46,779 nucleotides of DNA from Chrysochromulina parva (GCA_002887195.1 PJAB01000074.1:1-46779); one strand, 5' to 3'; counted from the first letter of the stretch, positions 9,451 through 18,772 are shown. Notes: generated from the letters alone by a model not told the origin. A program made the numbers and translations.

Positions 9451-10660
9451 ACCCGCGCCCACGCCTGCACCATCATCGGTCTTCGGTTTCGGAGCCGCTC
9501 CTGCGCCCGCACCGGCGGCCACCGGCGGCTTCGGCGGCTTTGGCGCGTCCGCCGCGCCTGCCGGGGGAGGCTTCGGGGGCGGGGGCGGCGGCTTTGGCTC
9601 GTCGACGAGTCTCGCGGCAACCGCAGCCTCAGCCCCTGCCCCGACAGCAGCGCCGCCCAGCTTCAGCTTTGGCGCGGGCTCCGGAACAGGCGCGCCGGCG
9701 AGCAATAGCTTCGGTGCGCCAGCAGCCTCGACGGCGGCGGCAGGTGGGTTTGGTGCCACGGGCTCGAGTGACTCTCTTAGTGCCGCTAAGACGAGCAACG
9801 GCTTTGGCGGCGGCGCGGCGGCAAGCAGTGGCTTTGGCGGCGGCGGCGCGGCGGCAAGCAGTGGCTTTGGCTTTGGCGCTCGCTCTGGCGCGACGACGGG
9901 GTTCGGCGCGGGCGCGACGCCGGCGTTCGGCGCGAGCGCGACGCCGGCGTTTGGCGCGAGCGCGACGCCGGCGTTCGGCGCGAGCGCGACGCCGGCGTTC
10001 GGCGCGGGCGCGGCGGCATCACCGGCCGCGCAGAGCTTTGCGTTCGGCGCTGGCGCAAAGCCTACGGCGACGGCGGGGATCGGCGCTGGGTCGACTATGA
10101 CGTTCGGCGCTGGCTCTGGGTCGACTTTCGGCGCTGGCGGCGGCGCTACGGCAAGCAGTGGTTTTGGCGGAGGCGGCGCTGCGGCAAGCAACGGCTTTGG
10201 CTTTGGCGCTGGCGCTGGCGCGACACCAGCGTTCGGCGCTGGAGGTGGCGCTTCGGCCAGCAGTGGCTTTGGCGCTGGCGCTGGCGCTGGCGCGACGCCA
10301 GCGTTCGGCGCTGGAGGTGGCGCTTCGGCAAGCAGTGGCTTTGGCTTTGGCGCTGGCGCTGGCGCGACGCCAGCGTTCGGCGCTGGAGGTGGCGCTTCGG
10401 CAAGCAGTGGCTTTGGCTTTGGCGCTGGCTCTGGCGCGACGACGGGGTTCGGCGCGGGCGCGACGACGGGGTTCGGCGCTGGCGCAAGCTATGGGTTCGG
10501 AGGCAGTACAGGGGCGACGACCGCGTTTGGTGCCGGTGTACCTGCGACTGGAGGAGGCTTCGGCAGCTTGGGGGCGAGCGCGTCCCCCGCCGGCGGAGGC
10601 TTTCATCTGGGGGCGGATGGCTCGTCACAAAGGGGCAAAGGCAGAGGCCGCCGGCGCTGA
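6491..10660 (+). CDS. membrane-anchored FG-repeat nucleoporin, POM121-like layout
   Basis: About 1389 residues from the ATG at 6491; an in-frame ATG at 6422 would add 23 poorly conserved residues. One hydrophobic segment lies near the N-terminus (residues 3-40, ILSIGAVSGLAAAYLIYF onward) followed by KRTAMRRK. A long Pro/Ser/Ala-rich linker follows, with KRKASLLGILDMYQKAS and PDRLLKRTDRQLELHEFV as the only structured-looking parts. From about residue 575 it is almost entirely FG repeats: SFGG, GFGFG and PAFGAG units in a Pro-Ala or Gly-Ala background. It ends in a basic tail GKGRGRRR. FG repeats form the permeability barrier of the nuclear pore. A single membrane anchor plus C-terminal FG region is the layout of vertebrate POM121; sequence homology to it is not shown. 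No intron is needed in this frame. Confidence 0.8.
8747..9205. repeat. 69-nt tandem array encoding FG repeats
   Basis: Six full copies and one partial copy of a 69-nt (23-residue) unit, GFSFGGAxSAPAPAPAPAAPxxS. Copies are nearly identical at the DNA level, differing mainly at one variable codon after GGA and at the ASS/APS end. This suggests recent expansion or homogenisation. Confidence 0.9.
9908..10008. repeat. 24-nt tandem repeat in the nucleoporin
   Basis: About four copies of a 24-nt unit encoding ATPAFGAS (gcgacgccggcgttcggcgc then gagc). It is a second independently amplified FG unit within the same gene. Confidence 0.85.
10186..10450. repeat. 72-nt tandem array in the nucleoporin
   Basis: Three to four copies of a 72-nt (24-residue) unit, SSGFGFGAGAGATPAFGAGG plus GASA, the last copy diverging into ATTGFGAG. 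One copy has lost a GF dipeptide. Confidence 0.85.
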
Positions 10661-11319
10661 GCAGCAAGCGATGATGAAGACAGAGGTGCGGTGCTTCAGG
10701 CGTGGAATCGATCGGCCATCGGCCTCATTGGGCATGTTCCATGAACTTTGTACTAACTTTGTGTACATGTCGTCCATGTGTCTTGTGTGCGTGCGGGAGC
10801 GTGTTGGGCCAGCCCGGCGAAACATCCGATCGCCCTCATCCGACCCTAATCCGACCCCCGTCCCGCGTTCGGGTCGAGACGCCCCCGCGAATCCCGAACG
10901 CGCTCACGCTCAACCGGGAACGCAAAACAGTCATATATCTCTTTCTCTAAGCTCTAACACCGTTTAAGTCGTAAAAGCGCCAAACTCAAACTCATTCGAT
11001 GACAGGGCCGGCGGCCGGGCATGTGCTTCCCCGTCCCTGACCGAAAGTGCCGAACGACCGAATTAGGAGCCAAACCACACCGACGGTGGTTGCGGCGTAG
11101 GTGATGACGAAGTCGCGCGCCGGGTTCTGGAAGTTACCTAACCCTGGAAGTTACCTGGAAGTCACCTGGAAGTTACCTGGAAGTGCTGGAAGAGACGATG
11201 GCGCTGCACGGCGCCGTCTTGGCGTTAATCCCGACGAGGACGAGCTTGGAGGCCCATGAGGTGCCCGTGCCGGCGTCGAGCACGCCGCCCGGCTTGGTGT
11301 CTCTCACGCCTCAGGGTCC
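10661..11319. other. convergent intergenic gap
   Basis: Lies between the 3' ends of the nucleoporin (plus) and U-box (minus) genes. No gene recognised. It holds a short imperfect tandem repeat of cctggaagttac at 11128-11192. Confidence 0.4.
11128..11192. repeat. 12-nt imperfect repeat (CCTGGAAGTTAC)
   Basis: About five imperfect copies of tggaagt(t/c)acc within 65 bases, downstream of both flanking genes. No function can be assigned. Confidence 0.75.
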
Positions 11320-13990
11320 TCAGGGGTACGGGTAGCTCCTTCTCGACATGATCGGCGAGAGGGGCGGCGAGGTCCCAGCGGCCCGATGGACGACGGTCCG
11401 ATTCTCCTTGAGCGGCTCCTCATCCTCCGCACCGCCTGCGCCAGGCTCCAGGCTGCCGCAGCCCACCGCCTGGCGAAAACAGCCCGTCGCCGGCGGTGGC
11501 AGCCGCACCACGCCGCGCCAGACGCAGTCGGAGCGCGCGAGATTGCCATCGAGCTTGCCAAGGGGCGATGCATGCTGCTGCACCCAGCGCGTGAGCAGTG
11601 GCGAGGGCTCCACATTTTCAAGCAGGGTCGTCATCACCTGCAGTGGCGGGAGGAGCCACGAGAGCTGTGGAAGCGATCCGGATGGCAATCAGAGGGCAAT
11701 CAGAGGGCCATCAGAGGGTCGTCATCACCTCGTAGCGCATCTTGAGCGACGGGTAATCGTCCGCGAGCCGCACTGGGCTGGGCTCGAGCCCGAGCGGATC
11801 TTTGGGCCCAGGCCAAGAACGATGCGTGGCACGCGAGATGCACACGAGATCACGCGAGATGCACACGCGAGGCCGTCGGCGCACAGCCACCGACGCGGAC
11901 AGATCGCGCGAGACACGCGCCGCGCGCCGCGTTGGCACACGTCGGCCGCGGACGCACGTGCCACCTACGGGCTCAGGGATTGGGGATCCTCCACGAGAGG
12001 GTGCCCCCATCGCCGCCGCCGCCGCCGCCGCCGTCGTCGTCTCCACCGCCACCGCCGGAGCCGCGGCAGCATCCGCCGCGGCCGCATCCGCCGCGGCCGC
12101 ATCCGCCGCGGCCGCAGCCGCCGCGGCTGCCACCACGGCGGGGCCCAGCTGCTGCGCTAATGCGCGCAGCGCGTGTACTGGGGTGAGCTCGGTGGTGGCG
12201 AGCAGCGCGCCCGTGCACGGGGAGGCTCGCCGCTCGCGCAGCCACGCTGTGATCGCCGAGCGCTCGTAGGCGCGTCCCTCGCACGTAACCACCGGATCGA
12301 TCATGAGAGTGCGAGTGAGCGGGCAGGTGAGGTACTCGAGCACGCCAGGGGAGATTGAGGGGAGATTGAGGTACTCGAGCATGCCGAGGCCCGATGCGGC
12401 CGCACTCGCCGGCGCCGGCGCGATAGGGGCGAAGACGACGGGCGAGGCTCCCTGACGGGTGATTGAGGGCAGATTGAGGGGAGATTGAGGGGAGATTGAG
12501 GGCGAGGCTCCCTGAGGGGTTTGCGGAGGTTGAGTAGAAGGCTCTGAAGAGGACGGCGCTGGCGCAATGCCATGCTGATGTGCTTGGGCGACGGCCTCCA
12601 CCTGAGGCGCGGAACCATCCCGAGCGGTCGCGCTCGCTGCTGCTGCTGCTGCTGCTGCTCCTGCTGCAGCCGCTGCCGCCGCTGCTGCCGATGCCGCTGC
12701 CTGCGCGGCCGTCGTACGTATCGCCTTGCTTGCCACCTTGCTTGCCGCCTCGCACGCCTCTTCGTCCATGACCTCCTCCATGCGTGCAGCTCCCGTCGCC
12801 AGCGCAGCCGCCAGCACCGTCCCAGCGGCGTCCAGTCTGGAAGTCGCCAGCGACAGCGCGTCCACCTCCATCGCGTCGAGCTCCATATCCTCGCCCACAC
12901 CCTCGCCCACACCCTCGATCGCACCCTCGCCCGTGCCCTCGCCCGTGCCCTCATCCCCGTTCACACCCTCATCCCTGTTCACACGCCTCGCGTGCTTCGC
13001 AGCGCGCTTGGCTCGGTACCGAAGCCTCTCGCGTAGCCGTCGCGCCTCCGCGCGCACACCGACCGACGCGTGCGGCGCGTGCGACTCGAGTGCCCGACGC
13101 AGGGGCGAGAGAGCCCCAACAGTAATCGCGCGCCGCAACGCGAGGTCGGCGTACCCGCGTGCCAGAGCACCGGCAGTGGCGGCCGCCGCGGTGAAGTCCT
13201 CCGCCTCCTCGACAGCCGCCGCCTCGGCCGCCGCGGCGGCAGCCGCGCTAGCCTGCTCGAGGGCGGCACTCGACTGGCGGCGCTCTTCGAACGCTTCCAT
13301 CGCGAATGCGTGTCCGAGCTCGTGCGAGAGCACCGCCTCTGCTGGTACGCCCACCCATTCCCGCGCCATGCCCTCATCTTCGCCCTCGTGTGCATTAACA
13401 CCCGGCCGCACTTTCAGCGCCATCGCAACATTCGCCGCTGCTGCCGCCGCCGCCGCCGCCGCCGCCATCACTGGAAGGTCGACGGAACCGCCCGCCCGCC
13501 GAGCCATCGCTCTCGCCGCCGCGCCACCGAAGCCGCCGACTGCACCGATGGCGCCGTCGTATGCGCGGTCCTCGAGCGCCGCAACCAACCCGAGTGGGGG
13601 CTCAAGCTCATCATCGGCCGCCTCCAGGTGCGGCAAGGGCGACGATAGCAGCCAGGGCTGCATCGGGAGCGGCGGCAGCGGGAGGAGGCACGGCGACGGT
13701 GGCGGTGGCGGGTGGACGGGCATCGGACACACGTATGCGGAGGTGCCCGGGCCGGTGTGTGCGACGCATTGCGCCTGCGCACGCACCCCTTCAGACGAGA
13801 GGAAACATTCCCTCCATGCTGCGGCCGGATCCGCCTGAGGATACCTCAGGGGTCCCTCCTCCCATGGTGAGAATAGCGGGGATGGCAAGACTGTTCTTTG
13901 GCTCGCGGCGGCCGCTTGTGTGGCTGTGAGCTGGTTGCTGCTACTCAACGGGATGGACTCCAGGCGCTGCTGGTCTGCTTTGAGAACCAT
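11320..13990 (-). CDS. U-box protein with Ala-rich N-terminus, two exons
   Basis: Exons 13990-11729 and 11637-11320, spliced in phase 0, about 859 residues. The recognisable domain is a U-box at about residues 548-615: LEYLTCPLTRTLMIDPVV, CEGRAYERSAITAWL and LTPVHALRALAQQL. U-box proteins are ubiquitin E3 ligases that recruit E2 enzymes; the target is unknown. The N-terminal 540 residues are rich in Ala, with poly-Ala runs and acidic patches, and contain SHELGHAFAME near residue 222, which looks like an HExxH zinc motif but has no supporting fold. After the splice the chain reads VMTTLLENVEPSPLLTRWVQ and ends SRRSYPYP. Other introns may be hidden in the low-complexity region. A 39-nt in-frame duplication sits just before the U-box. 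Confidence 0.7.
11638..11728 (-). other. 91-nt intron flanked by an exact 16-nt direct repeat
   Basis: The donor is TACGAG/GTGATG (exon ends at 11729) and the acceptor is CTGCAG/GTGATG (exon resumes at 11637). The 16-mer AGGTGATGACGACCCT spans both splice sites (11730-11715 and 11639-11624), so the repeat period equals the intron length. The intron interior holds three copies of a GCCCTCTGAT-like decamer. Confidence 0.8.
12329..12510. repeat. 39-nt duplication and GGGAGATTGAGG repeats in the U-box gene
   Basis: A near-identical 18-nt stretch (gaggtactcgagcacgcc, one mismatch) lies at 12329-12346 and 12368-12385, giving GMLEYLNL and GVLEYLTC in the protein. Copies of ggggagattgag fill 12347-12370 and about 12465-12500 and encode NLPSISPQSP-type peptides. 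Confidence 0.8.
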
Positions 13991-14103
13991 TGCCCGTTGT
14001 CTCCCTTGAGGAAAGATGCACCATTGGTCGCAGTCATTTCCTAGGAATCCCTATCAAAATTCCCTGAACGGTGTGAATCAAACCAAATGAAAAAGGTCCG
14101 AAT

Positions 14104-15459
14104 TTAGCGCGCTGGCCTCGTTGCTGCCCACGCGCGGCCACCTTCCTTGCCCGTCGTGAGGCAGCCAGCCCCGAGGCATCGGATCTCGAGGTACTCGGGG
14201 TTGCCATCGGGCGGTACCCGGGCGGCGGTCTTGGAGGGTCCAAAGCGCCAGCGGGGCGGCGCCCGTGTCGCACCTATCTCATCAGAGCTCGCGCAGCCTC
14301 CCTCGTCGTCGTTGCTCTTGGCACGGCCGTGCGGGTAGGGGCACGCGGGCGCGGCACAGCGCATCGGGCTGCGCGCCATGCTTTCGCGCGAGAGGCAGAG
14401 TGGATGGGCGGGCCCTGGTGCGTGCTCCTTCAGCGCGGGATCGAAGGCCAAGAACCACGAGCGCTCATAGAGCTGGGCGAAATCCATCCCGTTGATGCCG
14501 GGTCGCGTGTCCCCCCAAGCCCCCGGTGGGTTGGGGCGGGGCGGCTCCCCGAAGTCGACGATCTGCGGACCAAAATTGGCCCATTTGGACGATCGATGAT
14601 GCGCCGCGTCGTTCTCCTTCGGGTTGCGTGGCACATTGGCCTTCAGGGGCGCCGGGACCTCGGTCAGGCGAACGTTGAGCTCGGCAAAGCGGCGCGAGCG
14701 CCGGCGCAGCGCGGTCCGCGGCATCATGAACTGGGCCATCGAAGGCCATGAGATCTGCGAAGGCAGCTCGACGCTCCCGTTCGCATATGGCACCAGAAAC
14801 GAGCGCATCCACCAGTGTATCGGGCTGTACCCACCGTAGCTGTCCCGGCTGAACTTCTCACGGATGAGCCTGCACCCGCACGGAGTGGGCGACCAGGGCT
14901 GGTTCTGGTGGCGGAGGGAACCACCGACGGCCGCGCGCTCCTCCACGCTGCTCTCGAGTTGCTCTATCCAGCGCGGCAAGCGCTGCACTTGAAGTATCAG
15001 CCCGATTTCGGGATCATCCTGCACGAAGAGGGCGACGCGCGGCAGGTGGTCGTAAAACTCCGCCACGAACTGCCAGATGGTGTGCGACTCGCGCGCGCCG
15101 ACGTTGGGCCCTTGGAAACAATGCGCCTGCCCGCTGTGAAGCCACCCGGATAACGGCACCGCCTCTGTGGGGCAGTGGGCGCCTTTGCCATAGACCACCG
15201 CACGCACACGGCCAAATGGCGCGTCGCCCCGCGTCATGATGCTGCCTAGCGTGTTGAGTTCGGTGTAAAGGTGCTTTGCAGCTTTCCCGCCCGGGGAAAA
15301 CGTGGCAACTATGCCAGTTGTGCTGGCGCCCATGTCAAGCAAAACGGGCTGCGTGCAGTCCGAGGAGCCGCGCGCAGCTGGAGAGATCAGCGCCGAGTGC
15401 AGTGCGCGGTTTCCAGGCAACGGGCACGATCCGATGGAGCTGTTCGAATGATGCCGCAT
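14104..15459 (-). CDS. DUF3431-like protein
   Basis: About 451 residues from the ATG at 15459 (MRHHSNSSIG); the frame is open a little further upstream to a GTG, so a 5' exon may exist. The core resembles DUF3431, a family with glycosyltransferase-like features: HTIWQFVAEFYDHLPRVALF, VQDDPEIG, a downstream block around HWWMRSFLVPY, and ISWPSMAQFMMPRTALRRRS, which fits the family's gQFavsr/iRrRp region. A second block carries NGMDFAQLYERSWFLAFDP. The C-terminal 80 residues are unstructured. The enzymatic activity of DUF3431 is not established, so none is claimed. Confidence 0.55.
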   Translation of the reverse strand: MRHHSNSSIGSCPLPGNRALHSALISPAARGSSDCTQPVLLDMGASTTGIVATFSPGGKAAKHLYTELNTLGSIMTRGDAPFGRVRAVVYGKGAHCPTEAVPLSGWLHSGQAHCFQGPNVGARESHTIWQFVAEFYDHLPRVALFVQDDPEIGLILQVQRLPRWIEQLESSVEERAAVGGSLRHQNQPWSPTPCGCRLIREKFSRDSYGGYSPIHWWMRSFLVPYANGSVELPSQISWPSMAQFMMPRTALRRRSRRFAELNVRLTEVPAPLKANVPRNPKENDAAHHRSSKWANFGPQIVDFGEPPRPNPPGAWGDTRPGINGMDFAQLYERSWFLAFDPALKEHAPGPAHPLCLSRESMARSPMRCAAPACPYPHGRAKSNDDEGGCASSDEIGATRAPPRWRFGPSKTAARVPPDGNPEYLEIRCLGAGCLTTGKEGGRAWAATRPAR

Positions 15460-15638
15460 TGCCCAGCCCAAGCGAGGCAGCACGCAGAGAATGGATGCGG
15501 TCACTTCTCACAAGTCGAGAGGTGTGAATGTAGGCCGGCGAGGAAGTTGACCATGTTGCTCGCATCCAAGTTCACGTACCCAGTAACTCTAACGCAACTA
15601 TTTAACGACTGTCCGGTCCTTACACCTATGTCACTGCC

Positions 15639-16502
15639 CTACTGAATAGATGAGCGCGGCTGCCGCCGCGGCGCGGCTGGTGGCATCGGCCGTGACGCAG
15701 TTGCGGTCCCGTGCGTGGATGCGTTCGCGGGGCTGCTGTTGGGCGGCACGACCGCGCGCGGGCGCAGTCCCGACTGATGGAACGTACGCACCATGAAGAG
15801 TTGGTTCATCCAGAAGAATGCTACGAAGATGGAGATGGTCAGAGCGCCGATGATGCTCGTGAGCACGGCAGCTGTCGCATTGAAGTGCTTCCAGAGGATC
15901 TGATGCTTCCAGATCGTTTTGATCCATGCCATCGCCACCGCCGCGCATACGAAGAAGCCGAGCGACAGCGCAATCGAACCAAGTACTATCGGCTGCACCT
16001 TGTGCAGCGCAGAAATAGCCTTCTGCATGTCGTCGCTCTCCTTCATCAGCAGCTCCTGGCTTAGCATCTGCATGCGCTGCTCAACTTCGTCGGTGGTTAA
16101 GGTGTAGCCGTCGCCGATCGCCCCGGGCTCATAGCCGAGGTTCATGGGTAGCTCCTTTTGCAGCAACGTGTGGTCCACATTGCCATGGAGCGCCATCCTC
16201 TGCGCCTTCATGACGGAGAGCACCGACATAACGATGCTGAGAACACCAAAGGCGATGGTGAGCCCGAGGCACACGTAGAAGACGGTCTCGAGCCAAATGC
16301 AGTGCCTCTTCTCGAGCTGATCGGTCATTTCTCGGTCGATGTTGATCTTGACGAATGCGTCGAAGGAAAAGCCCGTCAGACCCGTTGAGGCAAAGGACGC
16401 CTGCATGAGCCGGCGGGTGAGGTAGTCGAGCTCCTTGGCGCTGATCTTCGTGCGCGCAGCGAAGTACTCACCCTCGTACAGCTCCCAACCGGCCTGCAGC
16501 AT
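15639..16502 (-). CDS. four-helix membrane protein, Orai-like
   Basis: About 287 residues from the ATG at 16502; the frame continues upstream to about 16556 and a 5' exon is possible. Four hydrophobic segments are visible: QASFASTGLTGFSFDAFVKI, CIWLETVFYVCLGLTIAFGV onward, IVLGSIALSLGFFVCAAVAM, and ATAAVLTSIIGALTISIFVA. The first segment aligns without gaps to the pore helix of animal Orai calcium channels: LTGFSFDAFVKI against LSGFAMVAMVEV. The second helix continues into VMSVLSVMKAQRMALHG, reminiscent of Orai TM2. In this alignment the Orai selectivity-filter glutamate is a lysine and an aspartate sits four residues earlier. The family call is tentative; an unrelated four-helix protein is the alternative. 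The C-terminal tail is Pro/Ser-rich. Confidence 0.5.
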   Translation of the reverse strand: MLQAGWELYEGEYFAARTKISAKELDYLTRRLMQASFASTGLTGFSFDAFVKINIDREMTDQLEKRHCIWLETVFYVCLGLTIAFGVLSIVMSVLSVMKAQRMALHGNVDHTLLQKELPMNLGYEPGAIGDGYTLTTDEVEQRMQMLSQELLMKESDDMQKAISALHKVQPIVLGSIALSLGFFVCAAVAMAWIKTIWKHQILWKHFNATAAVLTSIIGALTISIFVAFFWMNQLFMVRTFHQSGLRPRAVVPPNSSPANASTHGTATASRPMPPAAPRRQPRSSIQ

Positions 16503-17663
16503 CTGCGGACTGGTGTCGACCGCGAGCGAGCGCGCGCCGTCAAAACTTTTACGCAAGTTACATGTTCAGGCGTCTGACTTGGAGGGTTTTGGTGTGCGGT
16601 GTAAGTGGCTCCATAATGAGAAGGACCTGCTCGGAAGAATTGCTCCCGTGGATTCCCGCGGCGAAAATAGTATGCCCACGCCTTCCACGCCCGTATTGAA
16701 CCGCTTGCGCGGCGAGGGCGAGGGCTGCGCTTCCTCGACATCGATCCGCAGCGATCAAGCGTCCTCGATTGGCAGCACCGCCGATTCCCTCGCCGATGCT
16801 CCATCGTCACCACCTCCCTCGCCACCGTCATGTACCGTCGAGCCGCTTGGCGCCCCAGAGACAACCGCCGAAGTACCAGTAAGCGTACCAGGGCTACCAC
16901 CGGGCATTGCCGTCAGTGCGAGTGGTGGCATTGACCACGAGCGCCTAGATCGGCTGGATCGGTTTAGCCGTCTTGACTGCCTCGATCGGCTCGATCGGCT
17001 CGATCGGCTCGACCGCCTCGATGCACTCGATAGGGCCGATGCGTGCGCCGCACGGCTGACTGCGAGCCAGAAGATCGTGCTATGATGATAGGACACAGCG
17101 CATAGCATGATGGCATCTCACTCCTCAGCCATCTGGATAAAGCCGCGAATGGACGGGACTGAGATCCAACAATGAACCGAGCAACTGTGCGCGCGGTCAA
17201 CACGTGGTGAGCTAACGCGCGAATCGGGCAGTGTGCCATCGGGGTGGGCCCAACCTGAGGTCGGAGCGTCTACACATTACAGGTACATCTGTTAATTATT
17301 CCTTTGCCGGCGAGCGCGGCGTGGCCGTGGGTCCCGTCCTATTTTTACGTTACACAAGAAGAATTGAACTTAAAGTATAAAGAAGATCGCAAGAAAGCGC
17401 AAGAACGCGAACGACACGATGCCGTTAGTCGAGTACCACACGAGAGATAAGAAACTACCTACTCCCATGTGCGGAAACATTGTGGGAATGCATGGCTCTC
17501 CTCGCACGCGACACGCGTGTATGCAACCGGCCGAGTCTATCACTATCCGGTAACATACATGTGACGCGGCCGGCCGCACTCCACCCACACGAGGGCGACG
17601 GCGCGCGCTCGTCGACATCTATTTGTGATCTAATGAGCGCGGGCAATGCGCTGTTGGAGCCTT
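16503..17663. other. gap with one possible plus-strand open frame
   Basis: An open frame at 16672-17085 (plus) starts MPTPSTPVLNRLRGEGEG and ends LTASQKIVL. It is Ser/Pro-rich and includes repeated LDRLD. It could be a small head-to-head gene, but composition and lack of a recognisable domain leave it unproven. No gene is recognised from 17090 to 17663. Confidence 0.3.
16936..17037. repeat. 9-nt repeat GATCGGCTC
   Basis: About ten imperfect copies of gatcggctc. On the plus strand it would encode LDRLDRLD; on the minus strand RSSRSSRS. It may be noncoding. Confidence 0.75.
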
Positions 17664-18410
17664 TCATTCCGCATCGAATCCTTCGTCGCCGCCGCCGCCT
17701 CCATCGCCTCCGCTATCCGCTGCGAATCCTGCGTCGCCACCTCCCATGTCTCCATGATTGCCGCCCCCATCGCCTCCCATGTCTCCATGATTGCCGATGA
17801 CGTGCTCCGCGAGCATACCCCCGAGGAAGCCGGCACCGGCGGCCGCCGCGACCGTTCCGCCCGAGTAGCCGTGAGGCTCAGGTTGCTGGTAGACCACGCT
17901 CGGCTGCACCGGCTGCCCCATCGGAGGCTGTGCGTAACCCATCGGCTGACCGTATGCCGGCTGCATTGGGGGTTGGTAGGCGCTCGGCATCTCGACGGCC
18001 GCCGCGTAGTGCCCGTGAATCGATTCCCTTTGGATTCCTTTGCAACACCCGAAAAGAATGATGGCGATGACGATGATGCCAAAGACAAAGCTGAGTGAGG
18101 ATTCGCCACCGAGAGCACCGGAGCGCGTGCACTTGGCCCGTGGGTCGCCACCGAGACCGTCGCATATGGTGCACGCTGGCTCTGGACTGCTCGCGCTGAA
18201 GCAACGGTACTCGCCGCCCTTGCAGCGAAAGCACTTGCCATACATCGGGCAGCAGAATGAACTCGACCCAAGATTCCCGCAGCAGATGCCAGGCTGCTGC
18301 TTGTACGCCAGGGCACAGCTGCCTCCGGGCGCGCAGCAGGACTCACAGTCTGAAGAAGCCAGGACAGTGGCAATGGCCAGGAGGACGGCAAGGGCGCGTG
18401 AGCCGAGCAT
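17664..18410 (-). CDS. Cys-rich type I membrane protein with Pro/Tyr and Gly/Asp tail
   Basis: 248 residues from the ATG at 18410. Signal peptide MLGSRALAVLLAIATVLASS is followed by a Cys-rich ectodomain of about 80 residues (DCESCCAPGGSC, GICCGNL, FCCPMYGKCFRCKGGEYRC, ACTICDGLGG), which is likely disulphide-bonded. One transmembrane helix, SFVFGIIVIAIILFGCCKG, follows. The cytosolic tail is rich in Pro, Tyr and Gln (QPPMQPAYGQPMGYAQPP), then a hydrophobic GFLGGMLAEHVIG motif and a Gly/Asp-rich end. The overall plan resembles Shisa-type or other small adaptor membrane proteins, but I do not recognise a named family. A 33-nt duplication at about 17740-17796 gives the repeat GNHGDMGG. The frame stays open upstream of the ATG, but that part lacks signal-like sequence. 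Confidence 0.65.
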   Translation of the reverse strand: MLGSRALAVLLAIATVLASSDCESCCAPGGSCALAYKQQPGICCGNLGSSSFCCPMYGKCFRCKGGEYRCFSASSPEPACTICDGLGGDPRAKCTRSGALGGESSLSFVFGIIVIAIILFGCCKGIQRESIHGHYAAAVEMPSAYQPPMQPAYGQPMGYAQPPMGQPVQPSVVYQQPEPHGYSGGTVAAAAGAGFLGGMLAEHVIGNHGDMGGDGGGNHGDMGGGDAGFAADSGGDGGGGGDEGFDAE

Positions 18411-18772
18411 GTACGGACGGCGGCGGACGATGCAGGCGGACGAGTGCCGATTACAGCAGAGTTGAGACTCAAAGTCCGCAGTTTCGTTACTACGGTTACG
18501 GGTACATGTACCTATGTACCGTGTGGTGTTGTTCACGTTCACGTCAATTCGCCCTCTCGAGGTATGAGAGGGCGAATTCGTCTTGTGAGTTGATTCGTCT
18601 TGTGAGTTACTCACAGCAATGACTCACAGGCAGTCAATCTCATGTCAGTCACACCATGTGCATGTCACACCACCACAGGGGCAGTTTGAGCCAATATGGT
18701 TTGAGCGTTTCGTACCGGTAAATTGTGAGTTCACAACAACCGAACAAGACCCAGCCCTCGGAATACAGTTAC
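18411..18772. promoter_or_regulatory. gap with a perfect 13-bp hairpin and a 17-nt tandem repeat
   Basis: 5' flank of the type I protein gene. An inverted repeat aattcgccctctc (18546-18558) pairs perfectly with 18566-18578 around a 7-nt loop. It is followed at once by two copies of attcgtcttgtgagttg (18576-18609). A role as a promoter or 5'-leader element is inference. Confidence 0.5.

Noticed and set aside
12329..12385. A third exon-copy intron at the 39-nt duplication before the U-box
   Set aside because: 39 nt is too short for an intron, there is no GT-AG pair at the repeat ends and the frame is continuous, so it reads as an in-frame duplication.
13300..13340. HELGH (HExxH) zinc-protease-like motif in the U-box protein
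   Set aside because: It lies in an Ala-rich low-complexity stretch with no third ligand or protease fold; a chance match is more likely.
16755..17108. Minus-strand open frame as a 5' exon of the four-helix protein
   Set aside because: It is Ser/Arg repeat with no GT donor placed to join the membrane protein frame; unsupported.
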